From contig JAIPDS010000002.1 in the NCBI GenBank assembly GCA_021737565.1, positions 1-64,000 on the forward strand: a stretch of 64,000 nucleotides of DNA, written 5' to 3'. The stretch comes from Desulfobacteraceae bacterium (GTDB lineage: Bacteria; Desulfobacterota; Desulfobacteria; Desulfobacterales; Desulfosalsimonadaceae). A model generated the notes under the pieces. It saw only the letters and a list, made by a program, of their open reading frames with translations, made no database searches and was not told the DNA's origin. Below are positions 52,628 through 61,673 of the stretch, one piece after another (the first letter of the stretch is position 1; each line of letters opens with the position of its first letter). A program made the position numbers and the translations under genes.

Positions 52628-53581
52628 ATGGGAAAACTGTTTTCAACCAAACAGGTGGCCGAGTACCTGGGTGTAAACGAAAAAATGGTCTACACCATGA
52701 TCGCGGAAAAGGGCCTGCCTGCCTCCAAGGCAACCGGCAAGTGGCTTTTCCCCAAGCACCTGGTGGACCAGTGGATAGAAGCCCACACTGTAAACCTTTC
52801 AGGTGCAGCCGGGCCGGTGCCTCATGCAGAGGAGTTGCTCATAATCGCGGGCAGCAACGACCCCCTGCTTGAACAAGCCATAGGAGTCTTCAACGGAACT
52901 CATGAAGACAGCCTGGCGGTGTTCGGCAACCTGGGTAGTCTGGGAGGGATCCGCGCGTTAAAGCAGGACCTGTGTCACGTCGCCTCCAGCCATCTGATGC
53001 AGGAAGACGGAAAAGACTATAATTTCGGAATACTTGAAAAGCACATGAGCCCTGCTCCTGCTGTAGTCAACTTATGCAGAAGGAAACAGGGCCTGATTGT
53101 TGCGGCAGGAAATCCAAAAGGCATAAACAGCACTGCGGACCTTGGCAGGAAGGGAATCCGTGTGACAAACAGAAAACTTGGAACCGGCACCAGGCAGCTT
53201 TTTGATATGGAACTTAAAAATGCCGGCATAAAAGGCACAGGCCTAGAAGGATACGAAAATGAGGTCCAAAGCCACATGGACGCCGCGCTTGAAGTACTGC
53301 ACGGCAGAGCAAACGCTGCCCCCGGCATACAGCCGGCAGCAGAGCGCCTGGGACTGGAGTTTGTGCCCTGGCGGTGGGAAAGATACGACCTTCTAATCCG
53401 CAAGGAGCGCTTTTTTGACAAGCCGGTGCAGCGCTTTCTCGGGATGCTGGGCGAGGATGCCTTCAGGAGACTGGCGGCCGGATACAAAGGATACGATGTT
53501 TCGGCAAGCGGAAAGATGGTCTTTGCCGGACAGGAGAAAACAGACACCAATAAAACACAGACCCGGGAGGAAATGAAATGA
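52628..53581 (+). CDS. Excisionase-type HTH regulator fused to a periplasmic-binding-protein-like domain
   Basis: FSTKQVAEYLGVNEKMVYTMIAEKGLPASKATGKWLFPKHLVDQWIE then a TupA/ModA-like ligand-binding domain; overlaps tupA start. Confidence 0.88.
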   Translation: MGKLFSTKQVAEYLGVNEKMVYTMIAEKGLPASKATGKWLFPKHLVDQWIEAHTVNLSGAAGPVPHAEELLIIAGSNDPLLEQAIGVFNGTHEDSLAVFGNLGSLGGIRALKQDLCHVASSHLMQEDGKDYNFGILEKHMSPAPAVVNLCRRKQGLIVAAGNPKGINSTADLGRKGIRVTNRKLGTGTRQLFDMELKNAGIKGTGLEGYENEVQSHMDAALEVLHGRANAAPGIQPAAERLGLEFVPWRWERYDLLIRKERFFDKPVQRFLGMLGEDAFRRLAAGYKGYDVSASGKMVFAGQEKTDTNKTQTREEMK

Positions 53582-54420
53582 AGTCTTTTATCCGTTTTCT
53601 TATGCCAATGGTTCTTGCAGCAGCAATATCGGCAGTTCCTTGCCTTCCTGCTGCAGCGGGCGACAATGCCAGGCTGCTCATGGCAACCACCACCAGCACC
53701 GACAATACAGGCCTTCTTGAATACCTGGAGCCTTATTTCGAAGAGGCAGCCGGCATTGACCTGCGCTGGACCGCCACGGGTACGGGAAAGGCCCTTGAAC
53801 TGGGCAGAAACTGCGATGCGGATGTTTTGCTGGTCCATGCTCCGCCTGCGGAAAAAGAATTCGTGAAAAACGGATACGGGAAAAACCGCACACAGATCAT
53901 GTACAACGATTTCGTAATCATAGGGCCCAAGTCCGATCCGGCAGGCATAAAAGGAAAATCGGTATTGGGGACGCTTTCTGCCATAAAAGAAAAAGGTGCA
54001 AAATTTGTAAGCAGGGGGGATGACTCGGGAACCCATAAAAAAGAGCTTTCCCTGTGGGAAAAAGCAGGCCTGCAGGTGCCTGAAAAACAGAACTGGTACA
54101 TCCAGACAGGCCAGGGCATGCTGCCGAGCATAAATATAGCCGAGGAGCGCTCCACTTACATAATGACCGACCGGGGTACATATATCAAGTACGCCCATGA
54201 AAGAGGCGGGAACCCGCCTCTTGAAATAATGGTTGAAGGCGACCCTGTACTGCGCAATCAGTATAGTGTAATCCAGGTAAATCCTGAAAACTGCCCCAAC
54301 GTAAATGCTGAGGCGGCGCGCAAATTTTCCCGCTGGATGGCCGGACAACAGGCCCAGGATTTGATAGGCGAATTCAAGCTCATGGGGAAAACCCTGTTTA
54401 TCCCGAATGCCAGGCAATAA
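53578..54420 (+). CDS. tupA: Tungstate ABC transporter substrate-binding protein
   Basis: MATTTSTDNTGLLEYLEPYFEEAAGIDLRWTATGTGKALELGRNCDADVLLVHAPP; signal peptide. Confidence 0.93.
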   Translation: MKSFIRFLMPMVLAAAISAVPCLPAAAGDNARLLMATTTSTDNTGLLEYLEPYFEEAAGIDLRWTATGTGKALELGRNCDADVLLVHAPPAEKEFVKNGYGKNRTQIMYNDFVIIGPKSDPAGIKGKSVLGTLSAIKEKGAKFVSRGDDSGTHKKELSLWEKAGLQVPEKQNWYIQTGQGMLPSINIAEERSTYIMTDRGTYIKYAHERGGNPPLEIMVEGDPVLRNQYSVIQVNPENCPNVNAEAARKFSRWMAGQQAQDLIGEFKLMGKTLFIPNARQ

Positions 54421-54426
54421 AGCCCA

Positions 54427-55113
54427 ATGGACTTTATTCTGCAGGGACTAACCGAGGCTTTCCGGCTTCTTTTGGCAGGAGATGAAGAGACCTTTTCCGC
54501 AGTGGCGGCAACCCTTAAGGTCTCTTGTCTTTCCATGGCGGCAAGCCTTGCACTTGGACTGCCCCTGGGATTTCTCCTGGGATATCTTCGGTTTCCGGGA
54601 AGACGCAAGATCCGCATGGTGGTTGACACTCTTTTGTCGCTTCCAACGGTATTTATCGGCCTTATGGTATATGCCTTTGTTTCCAGCAGGGGACCGCTGG
54701 GAGAAATGAATCTTCTTTTCACCCTGCCCGGCATTGCTATAGGACAGACCATCCTGGCCCTGCCTATCGTGATCGCCCTTTCGGCTACTGCTGTTGAAAG
54801 TCTGGAGGCGGGCCTTCGCACAACTCTTCTTTCGCTCGGGGCCGGCAAATACAGGCTGATGACAGGCATCATGTGGGAGGCAAGGCACGCCATATTAGCA
54901 GCAGCGCTTACAGCATACGGCAGAGTTATGACAGAGGTGGGAATCTCCATGATGGTCGGAGGAAATATCAAGTGGCACACCAGGACCATTACCACAGCAA
55001 TTGCGCTTGAGACCGCCAAGGGCAAATTCGCCATGGGAATCGCACTGGGCCTGGTACTGCTGATGATTGCATTTGCTGTAAACGCCGGGGTTTCGTTTTT
55101 GCGCAGAAAATAG
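54427..55113 (+). CDS. tupB: Tungstate ABC transporter permease
   Basis: SLPTVFIGLMVYAFVSSRGPLG, GRVMTEVGISMMVGGNIKWHTRTITTAIAL. Confidence 0.93.
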   Translation: MDFILQGLTEAFRLLLAGDEETFSAVAATLKVSCLSMAASLALGLPLGFLLGYLRFPGRRKIRMVVDTLLSLPTVFIGLMVYAFVSSRGPLGEMNLLFTLPGIAIGQTILALPIVIALSATAVESLEAGLRTTLLSLGAGKYRLMTGIMWEARHAILAAALTAYGRVMTEVGISMMVGGNIKWHTRTITTAIALETAKGKFAMGIALGLVLLMIAFAVNAGVSFLRRK

Positions 55114-55124
55114 ACAGGCCGAAT

Positions 55125-56165
55125 ATGTCCCTGTACAGGCTTGAAAACATAGAGCAACGCTACGGCGGAAAAACCGTTCTTTCAATACCGGACTGGTCTG
55201 TTGCCGAAGGCACCATAACCGGGCTCTGCGGCCCTAACGGCAGCGGGAAAAGCACGCTTTTAAGGCTTCTCGGATTCACTGATTCCCCGGCCCGGGGCAG
55301 AATCTTCTTCAGGGACCGCGCAACCGATATCTATGCCGGAAACCTGCGCAAAAAAGCAACCTTGCTGCCTCAGGAATCCTACCTCCTAAAGCGCACGGTT
55401 TACAGAAACATCGCCTACGGCCTACGAATAAGAGGAGAGAAAAAAAACCAAAGGCAAAGGGTCGCACAGGCACTGTCGCTTGTGGGTCTGGATGCGGAAA
55501 GCTTTGCAGAAAGACCCTGGTATGCCCTTTCCGGCGGAGAGGCAAGAAGGGCCGCCATGGCGGCGCGACTGGTGTTAAACCCGGAGGTGCTACTTCTCGA
55601 CGAACCAACCGCAGGAGTTGACGCCCAAAGCGCCCAGATGATGAAGCAGGCCGCAGCAGACGCACATTTTAAAAACGGTGTTACGCTTGTTATTGCAAGT
55701 CACGATCTTCAATGGCTCGAAGACATCTGCACCGACATTTTTTACATGTTTGACGGGAAACTCCTTGGAAAGGGCACAAGGACCTTTATATTCGGACCCT
55801 GGGAAAAAACAGGAGATAACGGCGCCCTATGCAGACTTGCAGACGGGCAGGTATTTTTAGCAGAAAACGCGCCCAAAGATCCGGCCGGCGCAGCCGCAGC
55901 CATAGAGCCGGAAGAACTTAGCCTTCATTTGGAAAAACAGGATATTCCCCCGGAAAAAACAGCCGTGAAGGGAATTCTTGTTCGCCTTGCCCTGGAAAAA
56001 CACAGCGGAAGGTTAAGAGCCTCTATATCTGCAGGCCACACCGAGTTCATTGTTTACCCGGATCCAAAATCCATTCACAGAAAAGGATTTCTCCCCGGCT
56101 CGCCCGTATGGCTCGCATATACCCCGCAAAAAGTAAAATGGTTCGGAAAAGAAAGACGCCCTTAA
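55125..56165 (+). CDS. tupC: Tungstate ABC transporter ATP-binding protein with C-terminal TOBE-like extension
   Basis: [51 protein letters not shown]. Confidence 0.93.
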   Translation: MSLYRLENIEQRYGGKTVLSIPDWSVAEGTITGLCGPNGSGKSTLLRLLGFTDSPARGRIFFRDRATDIYAGNLRKKATLLPQESYLLKRTVYRNIAYGLRIRGEKKNQRQRVAQALSLVGLDAESFAERPWYALSGGEARRAAMAARLVLNPEVLLLDEPTAGVDAQSAQMMKQAAADAHFKNGVTLVIASHDLQWLEDICTDIFYMFDGKLLGKGTRTFIFGPWEKTGDNGALCRLADGQVFLAENAPKDPAGAAAAIEPEELSLHLEKQDIPPEKTAVKGILVRLALEKHSGRLRASISAGHTEFIVYPDPKSIHRKGFLPGSPVWLAYTPQKVKWFGKERRP

Positions 56166-56290
56166 CTGTTTTTGAATTTCGGGTCGCGCTCTGTTATACT
56201 GAAAATATCTTATCCCTGACCGGATCTAAAGATTCCGAAAGATCCTGTGCTTCAGAACTGCGGCAAATTTGGAAATACCGGAGGTTGCTC

Positions 56291-57334
56291 ATGGGTATTG
56301 AATTCAAAAGGCGGGACAAGGTCGCAAAATTTTTAAACCCTTTCAAGGATTTTGAGCTCTCAGAGGCCAAATGCCAAATCAGAAAGGACCCTCTTACAGG
56401 CAGAACCGGGCGCCTGGCTCATTTTGTGGGATTTAAGCCCCCGTCAGCGGATTTTACAAGGATCATCGAGGATTCTGAACAAAACTGCCCCTTTTGCCCG
56501 GAAAACGTGCTTAAAATAACCCCGAAATTCGATCCCGGGCAGATCCCTGAAGGAAGGCTAAAAAAGGGCGAATCCATCCTGTTTCCCAATCTTTTGCCCT
56601 ATGACGCTAACAGCGCGCTTGCCGTGCTGTGCAAAAAGCATTACAGGGCTCTTACGGATTTTACTCCCGGTATTTTCGTGGATGCCCTTGAAAACTGCCT
56701 TGACTACCTGGACAGGGTTATAGAAGACAAAGGCGGCACTTACGGCCTTGTGACCTGGAACTACATGCCTGCAGCAGGCTCCAGCCAGGTGCATCCGCAT
56801 TTTCAGGTCTATGCAACCCAAGAGCCCGGCAATTTTCTCCAGGCCATGCTCTCTTCAGGCAGAAAGTATATGCAGGAAAACGGCCGCACATACTGGGAGG
56901 ACTACATAAAGGCGGAAACAGATGCAGGCCAAAGGCTTATCACACAAGGCAAAAGCAGCGTATGGCTCACAGATTTCGTGCCCTTGAGCGCTCTGGCCGA
57001 TATAGTCGGGATCTTTCCGGAAAAACAGACCCTGTTTGACCTAAGCAATGCAGATCTTCGTGAAGCAGCGCAAATCCTTAACACTGCAATAGCTTACCTG
57101 GGGCAGCAGGGTGTCTACAGCCTGAATATGGGATGGATGCCCGCCCGTGAGACTGAAAGGCATCACTGGCTGCAGCTCAGGATATCGCCCAGGCTTTATC
57201 TGGCACCTCACGTGTGGTGCACTGAAACGCCTTCGCTGGTCTACCAGTACCAGGAATCTTTTATGATCTGGGCGCCCGAGGATACTGCAAAAGAGCTGGG
57301 TGAATTTGTTAAAAAAGCTGAAAGCGGGCATTGA
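56291..57334 (+). CDS. GalT/HIT-superfamily nucleotidylyltransferase-like protein
   Basis: CPFCPENV zinc pair, GSSQVHPHFQVYAT (HxHxQ active-site pattern), second-half HHWLQLRISPR. Confidence 0.78.
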   Translation: MGIEFKRRDKVAKFLNPFKDFELSEAKCQIRKDPLTGRTGRLAHFVGFKPPSADFTRIIEDSEQNCPFCPENVLKITPKFDPGQIPEGRLKKGESILFPNLLPYDANSALAVLCKKHYRALTDFTPGIFVDALENCLDYLDRVIEDKGGTYGLVTWNYMPAAGSSQVHPHFQVYATQEPGNFLQAMLSSGRKYMQENGRTYWEDYIKAETDAGQRLITQGKSSVWLTDFVPLSALADIVGIFPEKQTLFDLSNADLREAAQILNTAIAYLGQQGVYSLNMGWMPARETERHHWLQLRISPRLYLAPHVWCTETPSLVYQYQESFMIWAPEDTAKELGEFVKKAESGH

Positions 57335-57363
57335 CAAAACGGCAGGAGCAAGGAAAAAGGCAT

Positions 57364-58371
57364 ATGAATACAGAACTGCCGCAATTGCCGCCGCAGGCAA
57401 AATGTACAAGATGCAGGGGCAGGGCCGTGGTTTCCCTGCCTTCTCATAATTCCAGGTTCTGCGAGGACTGTTTTATCCATTTTTTTCAAACCGCTGTTAA
57501 AAGAGGTCTTAAAAAAGCAGGACCCGGGGAAAACAGTCCTCTTATGGTGGCGGTCTCCGGGGGCAAGGATTCTCTTTGCGCATGGTCTGTATTAAACGAT
57601 CTTGGCTATGAAACAAGGGGGTTGCATATAAACCTGGGCATTGAAGGCTTTTCCGAGGCTTCCAGGGAGGCTGTTGCTGAATTTGCAGCCTCCAGGGGAC
57701 TTTCCTGGTCGGAATACAGCCTTAAAAATGAATTCGGCTACAGCATGCCCGAAATCTACAGCATCCTTAAATACAAAATATGCTCTGTGTGCGGAAGGTT
57801 AAAAAGGCAGTTTTTAAACAGGCTCACCGCCAAGGAGAGCTATTCTTGCGTTGTTACCGGCCATAATCTTGATGACGAGGCCGCCCGCCTGCTCGGAAAC
57901 CTTATCGGAGACCGGCAGGAATTTGTCAGTCGCCAGTTTCCGTGGCTTCCTTCTCCGCACCCGAAAATCCCGGCTAAATTAAAACCGCTGCACCGGCTGG
58001 AGATAAAAGAAATCCTTGCATACTGCAAAATAAAACACATTACCCCCTCACGGGACGCGTGTCCGTTTTCCCGGGGTGCCACCAGCAACTATTTCGCAGA
58101 GGCCCTTGAATTCCTGGATAAAAAAATGCCGGGCACCAAACGCGGATTCCTGTTTTCCTACCTGCGCAAGCCAAAGGAACTGCGCCCCGCGGATAATTAT
58201 GTCAACTGCGCTGTCTGCGGGGAGCCGGCACTTTTTTCCACCTGCCCGGTATGCGGCATTAAAAAACGCATACAGGAAATAGAGGCAAAACGTTTTGCAG
58301 GACAAGCACGCAAATCAGCTACCGATGCCAAAGGGACGGAAGCGTTTTCGCCCCCTGATTCCAACCATTAA
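57364..58371 (+). CDS. TtuA/TtcA-family PP-loop ATPase (tRNA 2-thiolation-like)
   Basis: MVAVSGGKDSLCAWSVL PP-loop, KICSVCGRLKR, VVTGHNLDDEAARLLGNL, N- and C-terminal CxxC zinc fingers. Confidence 0.88.
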   Translation: MNTELPQLPPQAKCTRCRGRAVVSLPSHNSRFCEDCFIHFFQTAVKRGLKKAGPGENSPLMVAVSGGKDSLCAWSVLNDLGYETRGLHINLGIEGFSEASREAVAEFAASRGLSWSEYSLKNEFGYSMPEIYSILKYKICSVCGRLKRQFLNRLTAKESYSCVVTGHNLDDEAARLLGNLIGDRQEFVSRQFPWLPSPHPKIPAKLKPLHRLEIKEILAYCKIKHITPSRDACPFSRGATSNYFAEALEFLDKKMPGTKRGFLFSYLRKPKELRPADNYVNCAVCGEPALFSTCPVCGIKKRIQEIEAKRFAGQARKSATDAKGTEAFSPPDSNH

Positions 58372-58390
58372 CAACAAAGGAGGAAAAGCC

Positions 58391-59830
58391 ATGGGAATCC
58401 GCACCGCACAGCAGTACAAAGAAAGCCTGCGCGACGGGAGAAATGTCTACATCAGCGGTGAAAAGGTGGAAGACATCACGCAGCACCGGGTTCTGGGGGT
58501 CACTGTGGACACGGTCGCGGCCGGATATGAAATGACATCATCCGATAATCAGGAGATACGTGAAAAACTGGTTGCCAAACACCCGGAAACAGGAGAGCCA
58601 ATCAACCGTTTTTTCATCACCCCTCAAAATTCAGAGCAATTATTTGACAGAACCAGGATGATTCATCTCTTAATCGAGAACACCGGGGGGCTTCCCTTTG
58701 GAAAGGACATCGGCACGGACTGCCTTAATGCCGTCATGGCGGTAGCCCGGCAAATTGGAAACAAGCAGTATGAAGAAAACGCAAAAAACTTCCTGGAGCA
58801 TCTGCGCAAAAACGATCTTCACACCTGCGGTGCCGTAAGCTGCGTCAAGGGTGACCGATCCAAAGAGCCGGCCATGCAGAAACACCCGGATTACTATTTG
58901 CATGTTGTCGATAAAAACAAGGACGGCATCGTGGTAAAAGGCGCCAAGATGCACATCACCAGCGCTCCCAACGCAAACGAGATCATAGTGGTTCCAACGC
59001 GCCAGATGCGGGAAAACGAGGCTGATTACGCGGTAAGCTTTGCCATACCGGCAAACACCAAGGGTATCACCTTTATCTGCCGAAACGGCCGGGGCCCCTG
59101 GTCAGACCGGGAATTTCATCCCGACCGGCCTGTAAGGGAGCTAACAGAGGCCATGATCGTGTTTGACAATGTTTTCGTCCCCTGGGACCGGGTTTTTATG
59201 TGCGGCGAATGGCAGTATTCCATGCTACTTGCCTATACGTTTGCCACCTTTCACAGGTTTACGGCCATCAGCTACAAGATCCCGTCAGTAGAGGTCATGG
59301 CCGGCTGTGCGGTGGCGATGGCCAAATACAACGGCCTTGAAAAAGTCGGCCACATCCGCGACAAGCTGGCCAATATAGCCGCATACGTGGAAACCCTAAG
59401 GGCTCTTACCCGAGCTTCTGCCCTGGAACCGGTCATGCACGGCGATATTGCGGTTCCCAACCCGCTGGTAACCAACATGGCAAAGCTTCATTTCGCAGAC
59501 AACTACCACCAGTTCGTCAAGCTGATCCAGGACATCGGAGGAGGAATCGTTGCTACCTGTCCCGACAAGCGGGACTGGGATAATCCCGATATTCACGAAT
59601 ATCTTGAGCATTACCTGGGCGGCTCGGGAAAATACAGCACCATGGAGCGACTGCAAATGGTACATGAAACCATGCGGCACGTGTGCTCCCACGAATCGGC
59701 TTTCCACGAGGTCACAACCGTGCATGCAGAGGGCTCCATGGCGGCCCAGAAAATGATGATCCTCTACGAATCGCCGCTGGAGCGCTATGAAACCCGGGCC
59801 AAAAGGGCCGCCGGCATTATTGAATCCTGA
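58391..59830 (+). CDS. HpaB / 4-hydroxybutyryl-CoA-dehydratase-fold flavoprotein
   Basis: RTAQQYKESLRDGRNVYISGEKVEDITQH, DGIVVKGAKMHITSAPNANEIIVVPTRQM, MIVFDNVFVPWDRVFMCGEW. Confidence 0.9.
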   Translation: MGIRTAQQYKESLRDGRNVYISGEKVEDITQHRVLGVTVDTVAAGYEMTSSDNQEIREKLVAKHPETGEPINRFFITPQNSEQLFDRTRMIHLLIENTGGLPFGKDIGTDCLNAVMAVARQIGNKQYEENAKNFLEHLRKNDLHTCGAVSCVKGDRSKEPAMQKHPDYYLHVVDKNKDGIVVKGAKMHITSAPNANEIIVVPTRQMRENEADYAVSFAIPANTKGITFICRNGRGPWSDREFHPDRPVRELTEAMIVFDNVFVPWDRVFMCGEWQYSMLLAYTFATFHRFTAISYKIPSVEVMAGCAVAMAKYNGLEKVGHIRDKLANIAAYVETLRALTRASALEPVMHGDIAVPNPLVTNMAKLHFADNYHQFVKLIQDIGGGIVATCPDKRDWDNPDIHEYLEHYLGGSGKYSTMERLQMVHETMRHVCSHESAFHEVTTVHAEGSMAAQKMMILYESPLERYETRAKRAAGIIES

Positions 59831-59844
59831 GCCGGCTCAACTTT

Positions 59845-60197
59845 GATGGCTTCGTAAAAAGTCCAATATCTGCGTTGCACTGCATCCCTGCGGAATTTCG
59901 CGTACGATAAGTACGCTGCATTCCTCGGGATTTGCGCGCCTTGATCTTGAACTTTTTACTTTGCCATCTCAAAATTGACTTCCAAGGAAATCATTTTTTT
60001 GCGCTCTCACGAAATTGCACCTCGTTGCCCTGACGGCGGTGCGGAAAAGCGGGTTTCCGAGCGGAAATTGAGGCTCGACAAGGCTCCTGGAGCGAGGAAA
60101 CTCCTTTTTCGCACCGCCGATCAGCCAAGGTGCTTACGGATTTCCTTTCTGCAAAAAGGCCGCGTCAGCTGAATAAATCGCTTTTTACGAGACTGTC
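59845..60197 (-). repeat. MITE-like repeat copy 3 (inverted), interrupted by a ~200-bp insertion
   Basis: gatggcttcgtaaaaagtccaatatctgcgttgcac... matches the reverse complement of copies 1/2; distal end ctttttacgagactgtc separated by insert 59981-60182. Confidence 0.85.
59981..60182. mobile_element. Putative palindromic element nested in repeat copy 3
   Basis: Imperfect inverted arms 60017-60058 / 60096-60133 and outer aaggaaatc/gatttcctt; possible CT target duplication. Confidence 0.6.
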
Positions 60198-60687
60198 AAC
60201 TCTGGGCCTCCTCATGCCGCGGCACCGTCCAGGGCTTGCCCGCAAGCCGGCAGTAAAGCAAAACCAGCAAAAACGCCATGGTAAGTCCCAGATGCGCAAG
60301 AAGGAGCACTATTACGACCTGCGGTGAAAATGGGACAAAAAAGGTATTTCTGATTACAAGCAAAATGCCCGAGACAATTATGCCTAAAAGAATCGCCGCC
60401 CGCACACCGCCGGAGGCTGAAAGCCTCCGGTACTTGCGGGTTACAAGGAAAAATTCGGCTGCAAAATAGGCTGCGATCGCAAGGATAGCAGCAGCCCCCA
60501 GGTAATGGAGGAAATGGGTGGTATAGAATTCGGCAAGCCACCCCAGGCCCGGGATATCTGCTATATAATAGCGTTTGAAAATCGGCATCTGTGCAAACCC
60601 GGTAAGAGCAAGAAGAAACAGTATCAGGCCGTATGCGTAGTTAAGCTTCCGTTGGCTGCGGGCTGTGGTGTTGCTTCTTGTTTTCAT
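60196..60687 (-). CDS. Small integral membrane protein (possible cytochrome b-like subunit)
   Basis: Four hydrophobic segments, His in THFLHYLG and LAHLGLTM; overlaps the ferredoxin gene end. Confidence 0.65.
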   Translation of the reverse strand: MKTRSNTTARSQRKLNYAYGLILFLLALTGFAQMPIFKRYYIADIPGLGWLAEFYTTHFLHYLGAAAILAIAAYFAAEFFLVTRKYRRLSASGGVRAAILLGIIVSGILLVIRNTFFVPFSPQVVIVLLLAHLGLTMAFLLVLLYCRLAGKPWTVPRHEEAQS

Positions 60688-61673
60688 GATGCTTCTCCTT
60701 TATCTTTACCGGCTTGTCCGGATTTGTTGATAAAACTGTATGTCTTTACCGCTGCGGCGGCAATCCCGGCAAACGGGGCAATAAGCATGGCTGCAGTAAG
60801 GTTTTCGGCCTTGTCCATGGCATTGTCTGCGGGTGCAAGGTGCGGCCTGCCTGCGCCCTTCTCGATTGCGGAATTAAGATCCTCAAACGGCACCGGTGAT
60901 ACGTAGATTGTATTTGTACCGCCGTTTTCCGTCTCCCCGTAAATGTAGCCGCCGATCTCTTCTGCAATTTCATGGGCCTCCCTGATAATTTCGTTTCTCG
61001 GGCCGATCTTCTGCACATTTGCCGGGCAGGCCACGATACAGGCGGGCTTTTTGCCCCTGGCCACGCGTTCATAGCACCTGTCACACTTATACATCACTCC
61101 GTTTCCGGCAAAAGAGGGCATAATATCAAGATAAAGCCCTACCCCGGTCTGACGCTGGGGTATGCTCCAGGGGCAGACATTTCTGCATTTTGAGCCGCCC
61201 AGGCAAAGATCGTAATCAATCCTGGAAATCCCGTTTTTATACTGCCTGGCGGCCCCCCACGGGCACAGGTTTACGCACGGCGGATTAACACAATGCATGC
61301 ATCGCCTGGGGATATTGATCGTCTCTTTGCCGCCGTTTACCTCAACCTCTGCATGCTGAATATAAAGAAAGTTATACGGGGTCAGCCTGTCCCTTACGTG
61401 TCGCTTATCAGACCAGTCCTCCACCTTGACCCTGGAGGGATACATCTTTGGAAACGGCTTTTCAGGCTCCGGGAACTTGTGCCCGTTTGTCTCTCTGCAG
61501 GCTTCCACACAGGCGCCGCAACCGATGCATTTGCGGATATCGAGAAGGGTTGCAAGCTGCCCGTCGCCGCTGTTGCCTGCCGCGGCAACCGAAGGCACCG
61601 CAAGGGCTGCGGCAGACCCCGCAGCTGCAATACCTCCTTTTAAAAATGATCGTCTTGAAATCGACTCAGACAT
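60684..61673 (-). CDS. Tat-exported DmsB/HybA-like polyferredoxin (4x[4Fe-4S])
   Basis: SRRSFLKGG Tat motif; CIGCGACVEAC, CMHCVNPPCVNLCPWGA, CRNVCPW, CDRCYERVARGKKPACIVACPANV. Confidence 0.9.
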   Translation of the reverse strand: MSESISRRSFLKGGIAAAGSAAALAVPSVAAAGNSGDGQLATLLDIRKCIGCGACVEACRETNGHKFPEPEKPFPKMYPSRVKVEDWSDKRHVRDRLTPYNFLYIQHAEVEVNGGKETINIPRRCMHCVNPPCVNLCPWGAARQYKNGISRIDYDLCLGGSKCRNVCPWSIPQRQTGVGLYLDIMPSFAGNGVMYKCDRCYERVARGKKPACIVACPANVQKIGPRNEIIREAHEIAEEIGGYIYGETENGGTNTIYVSPVPFEDLNSAIEKGAGRPHLAPADNAMDKAENLTAAMLIAPFAGIAAAAVKTYSFINKSGQAGKDKGEAS

